In this document: piece by piece, positions 1-10,563 of the stretch | How the letters are laid out: each line of letters starts with the position of its first letter | Position numbering within the stretch: position 1 is the first letter of the stretch | Assembly (NCBI GenBank): GCA_948470475.1 | Contig: OX419347.1 | Coordinates: 12,602,722 to 12,666,721, forward strand | Direction of reading: 5' to 3' | DNA: 64,000 nt | Source of the DNA: Galaxea fascicularis | Lineage: Eukaryota; Cnidaria; Anthozoa; Scleractinia; Euphylliidae | Notes under the pieces: model-generated | Database searches by the model: none | What the model saw: the letters and a program-made list of their open reading frames with translations, nothing else | Told to the model about the DNA's origin: nothing | Position numbers and translations under genes: made by a program

Positions 1-363
1 GTACCGTAAAGGAAAAAATTTCCTCAGATACCTTGGATAGTCATGGGGAATCAGAAGGGTTTCCTGCTCTCCGAACATGTGGGGGATTTGAGCTGATGGA
101 ACTTCCAAATCTGCTTGCTCGCCATCTTTGCTGCAGTGATCTCGAAGGCGAATACGATTGCCGATGGTAGAAACACCAAGCCGAGTTATCTCGCTATCTG
201 AAGCCGAGATTACGGTATCAGGCTCAATTTCTTCTGCATCAAATCTGTCTACTAGAGTTCCTAAATCCAATTCTCGAAGTATCTTATGAGCGAAAGCACC
301 AGACGGTGAAGATTCTCGTGTGGATAGTGTGTCCTTCATGTATGATGCATGTTTGCCGACCAT
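1..363 (-). CDS. SAM-like domain protein, partial (runs off left edge)
   Basis: The minus strand is open from the window edge to a Met codon at 363..361 (121 codons) and stays open upstream to a stop at 579..577. Residues about 28-78 have the helical pattern of a SAM (sterile alpha motif) domain: an ILRELDLGTLVDRF helix, an EIEPDTV turn, then SEITRLGVSTIGNRIRLRDH, which matches the usual 'L..LG....G.R..L' ending. SAM domains mediate protein-protein or RNA contacts. Similar SAM-bearing uncharacterised proteins are common in corals. The start is uncertain: a splice acceptor (CTCACAG on the minus strand) lies about 30 bases upstream of the Met, so this may be an internal exon. The rest of the protein lies outside the window and the function is unknown. 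Confidence 0.6.
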   Translation of the reverse strand, partial: MVGKHASYMKDTLSTRESSPSGAFAHKILRELDLGTLVDRFDAEEIEPDTVISASDSEITRLGVSTIGNRIRLRDHCSKDGEQADLEVPSAQIPHMFGEQETLLIPHDYPRYLRKFFPLRY

Positions 364-472
364 TGATATCGCAGTGTCGCAATTCAGCTGTGAGCATGCT
401 CCTTGGAGTAAGTTAGATGACCACATGTACTGGCTCAGCGAATACCATGCTGCAAAACGCACCAAACACTGA

Positions 473-664
473 GTACCGAACAATAAGAGACATGCTCCGA
501 ACTGACCAACAACAGAAGCACCGATTATCATGAAGTTTGTACCGAACATAAAGAAGTATCCACCGCATATGGGGATTTAAGCACCGAATATGATGTTTTA
601 AGCACCGAACACGACGAAGAAAGCACCGAATATAATGAAATAAGTACCGAGTATAATGAGATAA
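473..664. repeat. 21-bp tandem repeat (about nine units)
   Basis: A degenerate unit beginning GCACCGAA or GTACCGAA recurs at 473, 494, 518, 539, 560, 581, 602, 623 and 644. The spacing is 21 bp except for one 24-bp step. Because 21 is a multiple of three, the minus strand reads as a seven-residue repeat over part of the block. It lies just upstream of the SAM-like exon on the same strand. Whether it is translated is not clear; I treat it as a minisatellite. Confidence 0.85.
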
Positions 665-1952
665 CATATCATAAGACTGTTTCATTCGAAGTGAAAACTT
701 TTAGTTCCGGTTTCCTTAGAAAAAATTGAAGGACAAAAATTGAGGACACGGAAGTTGTCACGGAAGTTGCCACGGACCTTGTGGGCAATTTGTTTCTTAG
801 TACTAAGGGTCTGAGGAGATAGAGTGGAATTCGTGACATTTACACTGATTGTGCACATCGTCCTTAGCAAACAACTCTACTCAGTGAGAATCAAAGTCAT
901 GCAAAAAGAAAGAAAAAATGTTTTCCTAGGCTCTTCAACAACGTTACGGAGCGCCAAGAAGAGAGCCGAAAGGTAGATCAATATTTCGAAATGTGGATGT
1001 GAAAAATAAAATGCACCTATAAGACATTGGCTTCCTCCAAACTATGAAAACTAAACTATCGCCGGTTACTAACCGACCTGAATAATCTGACTATCAGGCC
1101 TTCCTGAGGGAAGGGCTGGTGTGGCATGCGAGTCTCCACCCCACCCCTTCCCCGCTCCTACTTGCTCTCAAAACATCTGATGGTTGGCTTAGTTAATGTA
1201 ACATTTATCTCGTCTCTAATAGCGTTGGCTTCTCTTAGAAACAAGAATAAGCTGACGCTTTCCACTGTGTACTATATTTAATTGAAACCTACTATACTGA
1301 AGACCAAAATGTGCAGCCGCTGCGTATCAAGTGTTGACTTACTTGGAGATGCTAAGTTAATGCCCCTTTTGCTGTTGTTGTTGTTGTTTTTGTTCCTGTC
1401 ATTCTCAATTGTGTGTTGTAAACCCAAAAGCGAAGCAATTAGCAAATAATTTTCTTATGAGGGTTTGCTGTATCGGTAAGTAATAATAATTTGTACTCTG
1501 ACCAATCGCAAGGGGCGAAGACACCTCAGCAAACCAATCAAAATCTGAAGTAATTACATGCAACCGGCGCCAAGCGCGGAAAAATGCGCGCGTGCAACTC
1601 GCGATTGGTTTTGGTTTTGCTTTTCATTGGCTGAGAAAGTGGCGTGAGTTTTGTCAACCAGTCACAGAGCGAAGTAAAGCAAAACCGAAGCAGACACGAA
1701 TTACTTTCGACACTCGAATTGAAAACCACTGTATAATATTGAATGTAGTGACCAATGAGGGTTAAAGAAACTCGAGTCTCACACCTATGTCCTGAGGATA
1801 TTTCCATGCTTACATCCTGTTTTGTAAATATACTAAGTACTCATAGAAAATCGTAAATACTTCTGACCATCAGCCTGCCTTGCCCGTGAAATTTAGCGAA
1901 TTCGACATCTAAACTGTTCATTTTGTTTCACTCTGACCGTATTTTACTGCAG
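665..1952. other. Gene-poor spacer upstream of the TPR-CHAT exons
   Basis: I see no convincing exon here. It holds a short TTG run near 1373-1390. It also holds a cluster of CCAAT-type motifs in both orientations (about 1500-1635: ACCAATCG, ACCAATCAAA, GATTGGTTTT, CATTGGCT) beside a CG-rich patch (GCGCGCGTG, about 1585). That could be a promoter-like stretch or a dispersed repeat. The 5' exons of the TPR-CHAT gene may lie here unrecognised or may be missing. Confidence 0.4.
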
Positions 1953-4900
1953 ATCCATTTCTTCCATGGCAGCAATTATTTGACGCTTACATAAATTTGG
2001 GGTGGATACACCGTCTTTTAAAAGAGCTTCACTCAGCAGAAGAATTCTTCAAGAAAGCCAGGGAACTTGCTGTTCGTATGCAGGACATTGACAAAGAGGC
2101 CTTTGCAACAATACATCTTGCACTGTGCTTGTTGGATCGCGGAGAACTCAAAGAAGCAATGAAACAGTATTTCGATCCACTCATGGTTTCCAAATCCAGC
2201 TTTAATAACTACATCAGAGCGCTTTATCTCTGTTATTATGGAAGCACTTGCAGATCTGCGGCAGACTGGGGTAGAGCCAAACAATACCTTCGCGAAGCAC
2301 TGAAACTAGCTGGGGAATCAAGGGACGATGGGCTTGTGTCGAGTTGCTGTGGAGAGTTGGGAAATGTCTTCAGATCCGAAGGAAGGTCATTTTATTTTTT
2401 GTTTTTTCATCGTTTAATTCTTGTTGCTGTTAATTCTTTCCCAGTATATTTTAGTTTGTAAAAATTCCCTCTTTTAATAAGTAAACGAACTTTTTGAGAA
2501 TTTTCGTCGCAGCAAGATGACTGATTTGCCAATGGTAAGAATATAAAATATCAAAATAATATTGTCAAGTCTGATAAAGTAAGTTATCTCTTCTAAGGCG
2601 TCATTGGGATTGCGATGTTTGTTTGATATAGCGACATGTTTCATTGTATTCATTAGCAATCAAACTATACTGCAATTAATGAAAGTATAAGGCTTGTGGG
2701 ATGTGGCTTGGAGTGACAAGAATACCTCACAAATTTATGTGTCTACTGGTAAGCTGAAAGTCACTCATGCTCAGGCTCATGCCTCGAGCGTATGCTCGGG
2801 CTCATGCTCATCAGTAGTGCTCAGGCTCAAACTTTATTTGGTAGATTTAAAGGGTAATGCCCGCTACCACGTGGCCGTAGTGCCCAATGGGTGGCTTCCA
2901 GCTTACCTAGGGACATTAATTTGTGAGGTATTCTATGCTGCAATTAAGGTTCAAACAGAATGTCTACAGGGTCAAACTTTAATTTATGCCAGGTTTGGAA
3001 ACGCGAGTAGCTATTACAACAGCGAAGATGGAAGCTCATTAGTCAGGTGCTTAGGGGGTTGTGCCAAGGGCGGTTAACCGAATACCTTCACCCGTTCCAC
3101 CTTATCCACTCTTAAGAAACATTCCCGCGGTCTTCAGATCTACAACCAAGTGTTAGAGCGAATCGGTAGAGAAACCTGAAAATATATTATCAATCTAACT
3201 TGATATATAAATATTACAGAAGCTTGGGTTGGGTCGGACCTCACGCTCGGTTTAACAACCGAGGGCACTTTTCCTTAATCGTTGAAATACTTATGTCAAT
3301 GAATCCAAAACGTTATCCGGTATTCAGATTACATATATAAACTTTCTTTTGCGTTAATTATGGTTTCAGGTACAAAGATGCTGAACGATTACACAAGACT
3401 CATTATGATCTCGCCCTTAGCAGAGGAGACATACATGGCCTGGCAATTGCCTGTGGCAACATTGGTTTCCTGAAGTTCTACAATCCAGACGAATTCGACG
3501 ATTCTTTGGTGTACCAGTTCATTGAGTATTCGTTGGCAGAACAAATTGGCGATTTTTCTCGAATGGGAATAGCATTCAACAAAATTGGAAAGCTTTACAC
3601 TAAACTGGGGTATGATGTTAACGTAGAAACGTCTGTTTAGGAAGATCAAGGGACTGAAGGACCAGAAATGATTCTCCCAAACCTTGATGGTTCGAGGGAA
3701 ATAAGGGTCCGTTTCACTATGAAATTATTGTTATATCATTAGGTAAATGATCCTCAAGGGTAGAGTAATTAGAGCATTAAGTTATAGACAACTAGCATAA
3801 ATAGTCGCTTTAATAGGTTTCCATGTGCTAGAAGCAACGGGCCATATTGATGTTCACCCCACAAAATAGCATATCGCAATGCAGACCCTTGCACCGCTTA
3901 CACCATCAATACTCAAAAACACGGTATTTGGGCCAAAAACATTAGGTCTTTTACGAGGACCAGTGTACGTCGGGCTATGCCCTGAAAAGATTATAATTAC
4001 GATTCAGGATACTCAAGTATGCGCGTCGGAATAAGCGCATACGGGCAACAACACAGTCCTTGTTCATCGATCTGGATCTTTATAACTCGGAATATTTCCG
4101 TATCCACTATGTATGTAAAGGCACTATACCCCTGTGTATATTTCTGCCTGTGCATGCTTGGGAGTTTGCAAACTGATTACGTAATCAAGACTAAGTAGTT
4201 CCACAGAATCTCAAAGTGTTCCATTCTGAAAATGATGAAGCCAGTACAGCCCACTGTTTAGTTCCATGTGCTCGGTCTGCACGAGGGAATTGCCAGGTCA
4301 TTGGAATTGCTTAAATTACGCAGCCGTGGTTCGCTTTGCTCTTTTACATTAGGCTTAACTGATATTCGTTGTTAATTGAACAGGTATTACGAAGAAGCGG
4401 TGGATTTGTTTCAAATCGCTTTGAAGCAGGCTCAAAAGGCAGAAAACATTGCAGGTGAAGGAATGGCGTGGGGAAATCTGGGCACCGTTTACAGAGCCTT
4501 GGAACAATTCGAAGATGCCATTGCCTGTCACGTTAAGTATCGAGACAATGCAGAGAGGCGCCTTGACACCGGTGGGGTAGCTATTATGCAGCGCGAACTG
4601 GCCATGGATTACTATCTCAGTGGAAGTTTATCAGAAGCAGAAAGCTCCGTATTACGTGCTTTCCAAACGCTGGAACAGATCGGAGAGGAAGACGAATCAA
4701 AACTTTCGAATTTTGAAAAGAATCAAGTAGAAGCTTATAATCTGCTGCAAGTCGTGTTGGTGGCTCAGAAGAAGTACAAAGAGGCGTTTGTTTTGGCGGA
4801 TGCAAGTAGAGGCCGAGCGCTTTCCGAAATTGTTCAGAAGCGGTTATTTGGCTCCATTTCTCCCGACACAGGAACAAGGCATCTTAATGAAGAATTCATT

Positions 4901-7891
4901 ACAGAATCCTTTGAAAATCTCAGTGCAGTTAGCCGAAAGCTGTCCACTACCCTCGTCTTGTACTCTGTGGTAAAAGAATTTGATCAAAGTGGAGCAGCCT
5001 TATCTTGGGTGTACACTTGGGTTTTGCAACCGAAGGGGGAGTTACATTTCTGCAAAACACGCCTACAAGACGGTATCCACACAAAGGTTGAGCTGAATGA
5101 CGATTTTGTGGTGTCCCTTAGAAGCTCGTTGGGTCTGCGATCCAGTTCAGATGCCGTGAGTGAAATTCTCAGATGTGAAAAGGTTTTCGGTGTGCCACGA
5201 GAAAGAAAAGCGCTACTAACACCTCAAAATGACGAGGTATTAGAATCACTGAACGGAATCGAAGAGATGTTTTCAACGGATTGGAAATGTGACAATGACA
5301 ACTTTAGCGTTGCTGATGATTCTCTGTTGGATATTCCGGCCAAAGCAAAGAAAAACACAATCCATGTTACACCTGCTCTCGACAGTAAAACGGACTTAAA
5401 GAAAAGTTATAATGGCGACCCACAAGCACCCAGCAACCTCAGTGCAACTGCTAGCGTCGAACACAAAGGCTGCCATACGTCAGTAGCCAAACACGACGTT
5501 CAGAGTGAAGCTGGTCCAATTACAACACTCGAGTCGCATCAAGGCACTGGGAACGCAATTTCTAAAGATGAACCCTGTTCAACGATCAGAGAATCACTTC
5601 CTGAATCTCCGCCCAAGAAAAGTCTACAAGAAATTGATTCCGCAAAATGCGAATCTGAAGACACAATTATATCCTCATCTCAAAGAATCAACGATCCAAC
5701 GGGCGATCATCAAAACTATCAATTTCGCGGATCACTCCCAGACAGCCCAAGCATAAAGGTTAGCTATCCTTTGGCATCAAGTAATGGCGCTCCCCAGGCC
5801 TCTTACCCTGCTTTGATAAATGCCGAGATTGACCTTTCAAGTGTACTTTCAGGGGATGCAGCGAGTGAGATTTCCACTAACCCCACACAAAGTGAAAATC
5901 ACGCTAACAAACACGTAGATACAGAAAATCCTTTGTCAACAAACGGTCATTCTGTGGGCAGCTATTCTAGTGCGCCAAATACCTTGGTAAGGGATGCCTC
6001 CAGCATAGATCTTAAGGAGGCAGTGCGCACTGAGGCGTTCCGTTCTCCAATTGTAAATGCAAATTACGCAAAACCCAAGGAAGATCCAAAGGATCCATTG
6101 TTATCAATTACAAATAATGGCGTTGGGGAGGACACTTTTCTTGGTCCGATCAGCGCTACAGCAACAGGCCAATCAATGTCAGAGACATCTGGATCCAGTG
6201 ATCTTCATGATGATCCCGAGTTGGCCCCATGGCAGCCCATGCTCAACCAAGTGCACAGGATCCTTATAGAACCCATAGCGGATTTCCTTCCCAACAAAGA
6301 TGAAAATCCACGAGTTACGTTTATTCCTCAGGATTTCCTGCTAAAAGTTCCATTCGCCGCCCTTTTAGGAGCCACGGGACGTCGCTATGTTATCGAGGAT
6401 TTTATCATCTCGACCAGCCCCGCCATCCATTTCCTTGACTTAGCTCGTGCCGCCCGTGAGAAGTCGGAACTTAACACGAACGCAGAGTTTAGTCTTCTTG
6501 CGGTCGGGAATCCCAAAATGCCTTCTCCCAAGCTTCCACAGCTTCCCTCCGCCCAACGCGAGGTGCGCATGATCAGTAAGATCGTCAACTCGGAAGATTC
6601 AGAGGTGTTTGTAGGAACACATGCAAACAAGAAAAATGTGGTAGCGGCAATGCCTAAGCATAAAATTCTGCACTTCGCTACTCACGCAGTCATTGACGAA
6701 TCGAGCTCACACGGTAATTATAGCATGCAGGGTCTTATTGTTCTGGCAAAGTCTGAGGACGGGTCCACATGCAATGGTCTTCTTACGGCCGAGGAAGTGA
6801 GGAGCATGCAACTAAACGCTGAACTTGTGGTGCTAAGCTGTTGTAACACTGGACTGGGAAAAGTCACAGGGGATGGGGTACTAGGTGAGCTCGTGATTCC
6901 TGACCACTTTCATTGTTAATGGTCACTTATTGCGTTAATGGGGATTTTTTAAAAATATATAGGTACATGGGATGCATTCCTAAGATATCTTTAGGTTTGC
7001 CGGACCACCAATACGAAATTGAGTAGCGAGTACGACTTTTTAGAATTAATATCCTTTCCACTACCATTTACTTCCTTGCGGCCTTTTTAAGCTGAAGACG
7101 GTGTGCTAGGAGTAAAAGTCCTCCTTTGGAAATGTTGATAGACTTAGAATGCTCCTCAGCAATCGTTATCACTTCTCAGGGGTCTTGATTGGTGAATGAT
7201 CGTTCTTGATTGGTGAATTGATATTAACAAGGCGCTCTTCGAGGTGCAAGCTACGAAATCAATAGGCTGCCGGTAATTCTTTACATTCTGGCCTTCCAAC
7301 CTCATTAACCATGACCTAGCAATTTGCAATACGCTTCAATTTCGATCTTCTCCGTAACACCCTCCTCTATCTCAGAGGAAAAACAGCATTGTCGCTGCTT
7401 CCATTTTTCTTGGCATTCGGCACTTGGCCTAATCACTGGTAACTCCTCGCATTTCCCTTACTGCTTTCGTTTAGTAATAAACTAGACACTAGGGCTACTT
7501 GGGGCAACACGCCAACCCTGACATAGCATAGGGAACGTACCGATTGCCCTTCCTTTTGCCCTCCAAAACCCTCTTACAGCATTTGACCCCAACAGGTTCT
7601 GTTGCAAATTTAGGTTATAGTTGTCAAGTTTCATTCCTGAAATGTTTGCTTCCTGTTATAGGTTTGTCACGTGCGTTTTTGGCCGCTGGCGCGGCTTGCG
7701 TGATCGTCACTCTTTGGAAAATTGACGACCGCTCAGCCTCTGAGCTCATGACCTCCTTTTACCGCGAATACAAAAGTTCCCGTGACGCTGCTGTATCGCT
7801 GCAGAGAGCCATGAAAATCCTTCAAGCCAAAGAAGAGACAAGAAGCCCTCAGCACTGGGCGGCGTTTTCTATTGTTGGTTGTACGGGATAA
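1953..7891 (+). CDS. TPR-CHAT protein (TTC28-like), four exons visible, 5' end not identified
   Basis: Exons 1953-2385, 3370-3609, 4384-6884 and 7662-7891 join in frame with GT/AG boundaries and give 1133 visible residues plus a partial first codon. Residues 1 to about 370 are tetratricopeptide repeats (for example GEGMAWGNLGTVYRALEQF), a helical scaffold for protein binding. A first CHAT segment (LVLYSVV, about 415) is followed by about 330 residues rich in Ser, Asp, Glu and Pro and predicted disordered (nt about 5230-6215), then the CHAT core (about 838-1130). CHAT is a caspase-fold cysteine protease domain. The expected His (HFATHA, residue 991, nt 6683-6685) and Cys (LSCCNTG, second Cys, residue 1044, nt 6842-6844) are both present. 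The last exon supplies the conserved GLSRAFLAAGA and PQHWAAF segments and a normal C-terminus. The first visible exon starts in phase 1, so at least one upstream exon exists. TPR-CHAT genes are multiplied in corals; the substrate is unknown. Confidence 0.88.
2386..3369 (+). other. Intron of the TPR-CHAT gene
   Basis: It begins GTCATT after the AG of an Arg codon and ends TTTCAG; the codon is completed by the first base of the next exon. It holds the foldback repeat described at 2720-2934 and a short stretch of GCTCAGGCTC-like repeats (about 2766-2830). No separate gene is supported. Confidence 0.75.
2720..2934. repeat. Short foldback (inverted-repeat) element inside an intron
   Basis: The left arm 2720-2759 begins GAATACCTCACAAATT and contains GGTAAGCTG. 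The reverse complement of the right arm (about 2892-2934) begins with the same 16 bases and also contains GGTAAGCTG, with scattered mismatches between. The arms are about 40 bp in an element of about 215 bp. I found no clear target-site duplication. It is probably a decayed MITE or foldback element. Confidence 0.6.
3610..4383 (+). other. Intron of the TPR-CHAT gene
   Basis: It starts GTATGA and ends GAACAG, interrupting a Gly codon in phase 2. I see no coding potential or recognisable repeat inside. Confidence 0.75.
6885..7661 (+). other. Intron splitting the CHAT domain
   Basis: The donor GTGAGC follows the first base of a Gly codon and the acceptor is TTATAG. Joining restores the conserved Gly-Leu-Ser-Arg-Ala segment after the catalytic Cys. 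Reading through instead gives a stop at 6917-6919 and loses the C-terminal quarter of the CHAT core, which strongly supports splicing. Confidence 0.85.
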
Positions 7892-7893
7892 AG

Positions 7894-8842
7894 GTAAATC
7901 CCCGATGGGACTCTGGCGAAGAAATACGTAGATACGATGCAAACTTGCCATTAAGGTTCAAATGATTGTGAGCTTTAGCGAAGAATATGTGTATTGGTGA
8001 TCCTAACTCGGTACCTGCAGGTGGTGTTTAACGCTTTTATCGCACACCTGACTGAAGGCTAGATTGTAGTTAATAGTAGTTTGGCAGTTCAACGTCTTGA
8101 CATGCCATGAGTTCGCTTTCTGAAGAGGAGTGGGCCCGCGCTCCTCAATCTTTTTTAACAGTCCCCATTTTGTCCTCGTTTTAGTCTCCTGCTCGCATAT
8201 CTTGTGCTTGCTATCAATTATCCATTGATTTTCCTTGTTTTTAAGCTTACCAATGGAGGATACAAATTTTAAAAGTATCCCGGATATACACATGTTACAG
8301 TGTTCGAGGCTCCATGGCGAACACATCGGCCTTGATTGTTCGTTTGTTTCTACTTTTTTTTTTTGGAAGGGGTCAAGAGTTTTGGAAAGAAGACGACGAA
8401 ATCGACGGATAATGTTCGTTAAGATAACAAAGACGTTCATATTAATTCCCCGTATGAACTGAAACATGCGGCTGAATTTCAGTTGAAACAGCCAACACAA
8501 ACTAGGCAAATTTTATCCCAAGGCGTCGTTATTGCCAATTTCGCTATCTTGTTGTACAATAAGCTGTAGATTAAATGCATATGAGTGTGAATATATCAGT
8601 GAAAATCATAATAAAATTCAGGCTTCATTTTCACTACTACTTAGTCGAGTGTTCATAACTGCCGGATGATCACTCACATCTTCAAGTTGTAGATTATAGA
8701 AAGATACTTGACTAGCAAATTATAGTATATAACTTTTTACTTTGCCACCTTAGATCAGATTATGCAGTACTTTTTTAGTTCACAGCCGAGCTCAACGAGT
8801 TAACTATAACCGAGATCATTTTAGTTAACTCTTTTTCTGCAG
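7894..8842 (+). other. Probable 3'UTR intron of the TPR-CHAT gene
   Basis: A strong donor (AAG|GTAAAT) lies two bases after the TAA stop. A pyrimidine-rich acceptor (CTTTTTCTGCAG) ends at 8842. No coding sequence is recognised between them. An AATAAA at 8610-8615 offers an alternative polyadenylation site if the intron is retained. Confidence 0.45.
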
Positions 8843-8945
8843 GTCTGCGATATATTGGTCGGAAGAGACCAATGCTGTAGAGAAGCACCGTTACTGCTTT
8901 AAGAATGTGAAAGTTGAAATAAACCGTTGTTGCTGCCAAATACTA
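8843..8945 (+). other. Probable 3'UTR terminal exon with AATAAA
   Basis: It follows the acceptor at 8841-8842 and contains an AATAAA hexamer at 8918-8923, so cleavage would fall near 8935-8945. The end is approximate. This rests on splice and polyadenylation signals only. Confidence 0.4.
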
Positions 8946-9636
8946 AGTTGTTTGTCCTTCGACGCCCATAAACTCGCAACAACTGCTAAAAATGACTGCT
9001 TATGCTGCTACAAAGCCAATATGTTTGCTTTGGACGCCCTCGGTGAACACCAAAAATATGAATTTATTGTCTTTACGTTTTTAATTCCTCCAAACACCCA
9101 AAGTCAACATTTTTAGTAAAGTTCAATTCTAGCTCTTTGATTCTATTTCAAATCTTTACTTCTCACTCACTTTAGTACGCCGAGTAAAAGCTATTCAATT
9201 AGAGCTATATATCCCCACTCACCAGAAAGTTTCCCCTTCACGCGTGAAATAAATTCTGGGTAATTCCTTGGTAAGTCCACCAATTTCTATTTCATATTTA
9301 GTAACCCAGTCTTGCTGGGAAATATTGCACTGACTGCATTATTTACTCGTCAAAACACGCCAAAATTGCCATGCTAGGTCCTGGAATCCATCCACAGGAA
9401 GGCCAGAAAGACAACCTTATTTGACAACCACCATGGCTTGCTGAACCACTTTCCGCGGCTCACTCGCTGTGAAATCATTTTTCACCTCTGTTTTCTTTCA
9501 GAGGATACCTCTACCCCAAACCCAACTTAAGGATGCCGGGCTGGGGGCTTTTGCAGTGGAAAAAGACTCTAAAAAACACTTATAAATCAATTACTTACCG
9601 AATTGCACATCGAGTGCTCGCTTGCCAAACAAGCCG
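8946..9636. other. Intergenic spacer
   Basis: No exon, RNA gene or repeat recognised. Open frames are short and lack family features. Confidence 0.5.
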
Positions 9637-10078
9637 CAGGGTTCGCACAGTCTTGAAAAGTCGTTGAACTTTAGAGTAAGTCCTTGAATACCAAAAATCC
9701 TTGAAAAGTCCTTGAATTCCACGATAAGGTCTTGAAAAGTCCTTGAATTTTCGCCAACATAGACTCTGAAGGGTACCAGGAAAGTTGTATCGTAAAGATT
9801 AGGGTGTTCTTCCGTTTTAATTTTCAGTGTAAGAAAAATGCAAAGAATTATGTAAAATTTAAGGCAGAACTGAACACGACCCAAAATGTGAGCTGAGACC
9901 AGATTGGAAGAGAGGCTTCAGGCATTAAGAAACTGTTAATGTGAAAGGTACAGAACGCTTTATTTTGTTAAACGAGTAACATGACATTCCATGAAGGGTC
10001 CTTGAAAAATAATTTTGGCCCTTGAAAAGTCCTTGAAAAGTCCTTGAAAAAAGATTTCAATTTTCTGTGCGAACCCCG
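9637..10078. mobile_element. Non-autonomous DNA transposon (MITE) with 14-bp TIRs, hAT-like ends
   Basis: The left end CAGGGTTCGCACAG (9637-9650) is mirrored by CTGTGCGAACCCCG (10065-10078), with one mismatch in 14 bases. The bases directly outside both ends read AGCCG (9632-9636 and 10079-10083), consistent with a 5-bp target-site duplication. The CAGGG start is typical of hAT termini, but hAT elements normally make 8-bp duplications, so the family is unsure. Inside, the phrase TCCTTGAAAAG or a close variant is repeated on the plus strand near both ends (about 9650-9745 and 9998-10050). No transposase is encoded. Confidence 0.7.
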
Positions 10079-10083
10079 AGCCG

Positions 10084-10378
10084 AACAATATGCGTTACAA
10101 GCAAGATAGAGCCTTCGGTGTTGTAGGTCAGCAAAAATCTCTATAGTCACGCCCAATAAGGAATGACGACCTAAGAAAATCGTGTAGAAAAGGGTTAAAG
10201 GCAGGCATGTGATGGGCATGTACTGTCAAAAAACCGGGCTCAACTTTATTGTCAATAGTCAGTACTCTTTTCTAGTTTGTTGGTCTACAAAGACGTTTCA
10301 AAACAAACTACAAGATTGTTACTTACAAAGCAAAGTAGGAAATATTTATCCATAGTTTCTGGGCGTTTTTCATAACAT

Positions 10379-10412
<34 letters not shown>

Positions 10413-10563
10413 AATAGCCAACTCGGCGCATCGTCGGCTGTCTTCCATCTTACGCCAAAGCACGTCATCAGTTCTGCATTGATTTTGATCTTGGTACTGA
10501 TAGTAATGTTTTACTTGGATCGTAACTAAAATCTTGGTTTTCATTTTGATATTTATTTGGATT
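10084..10563. other. Spacer downstream of the MACPF gene, possible extra exon
   Basis: On the minus strand, 10473-10327 could be a further exon of the MACPF gene. It is open, ends at a consensus donor (GTAAGT at 10326-10321), and follows an AG at 10475-10474. The implied intron is only 94 bp and its acceptor has a poor pyrimidine tract, so I do not include it in the CDS. Nothing else is recognised. Confidence 0.3.

Noticed and set aside
1538..1807. 89-codon open frame on the minus strand
   Set aside because: Composition is unlike a protein and it crosses the CCAAT-motif and CG-rich patch, probably a promoter or dispersed repeat.
2697..3077. 127-codon open frame inside the first visible TPR-CHAT intron
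   Set aside because: It crosses the foldback repeat and GCTCAGGCTC repeats, has no family features, and the flanking exons join perfectly without it.
6885..6919. Natural end of the TPR-CHAT protein at the stop at 6917-6919
   Set aside because: Reading into this stretch loses the conserved segment after the catalytic Cys; splicing to 7662 restores it with proper GT/AG sites.
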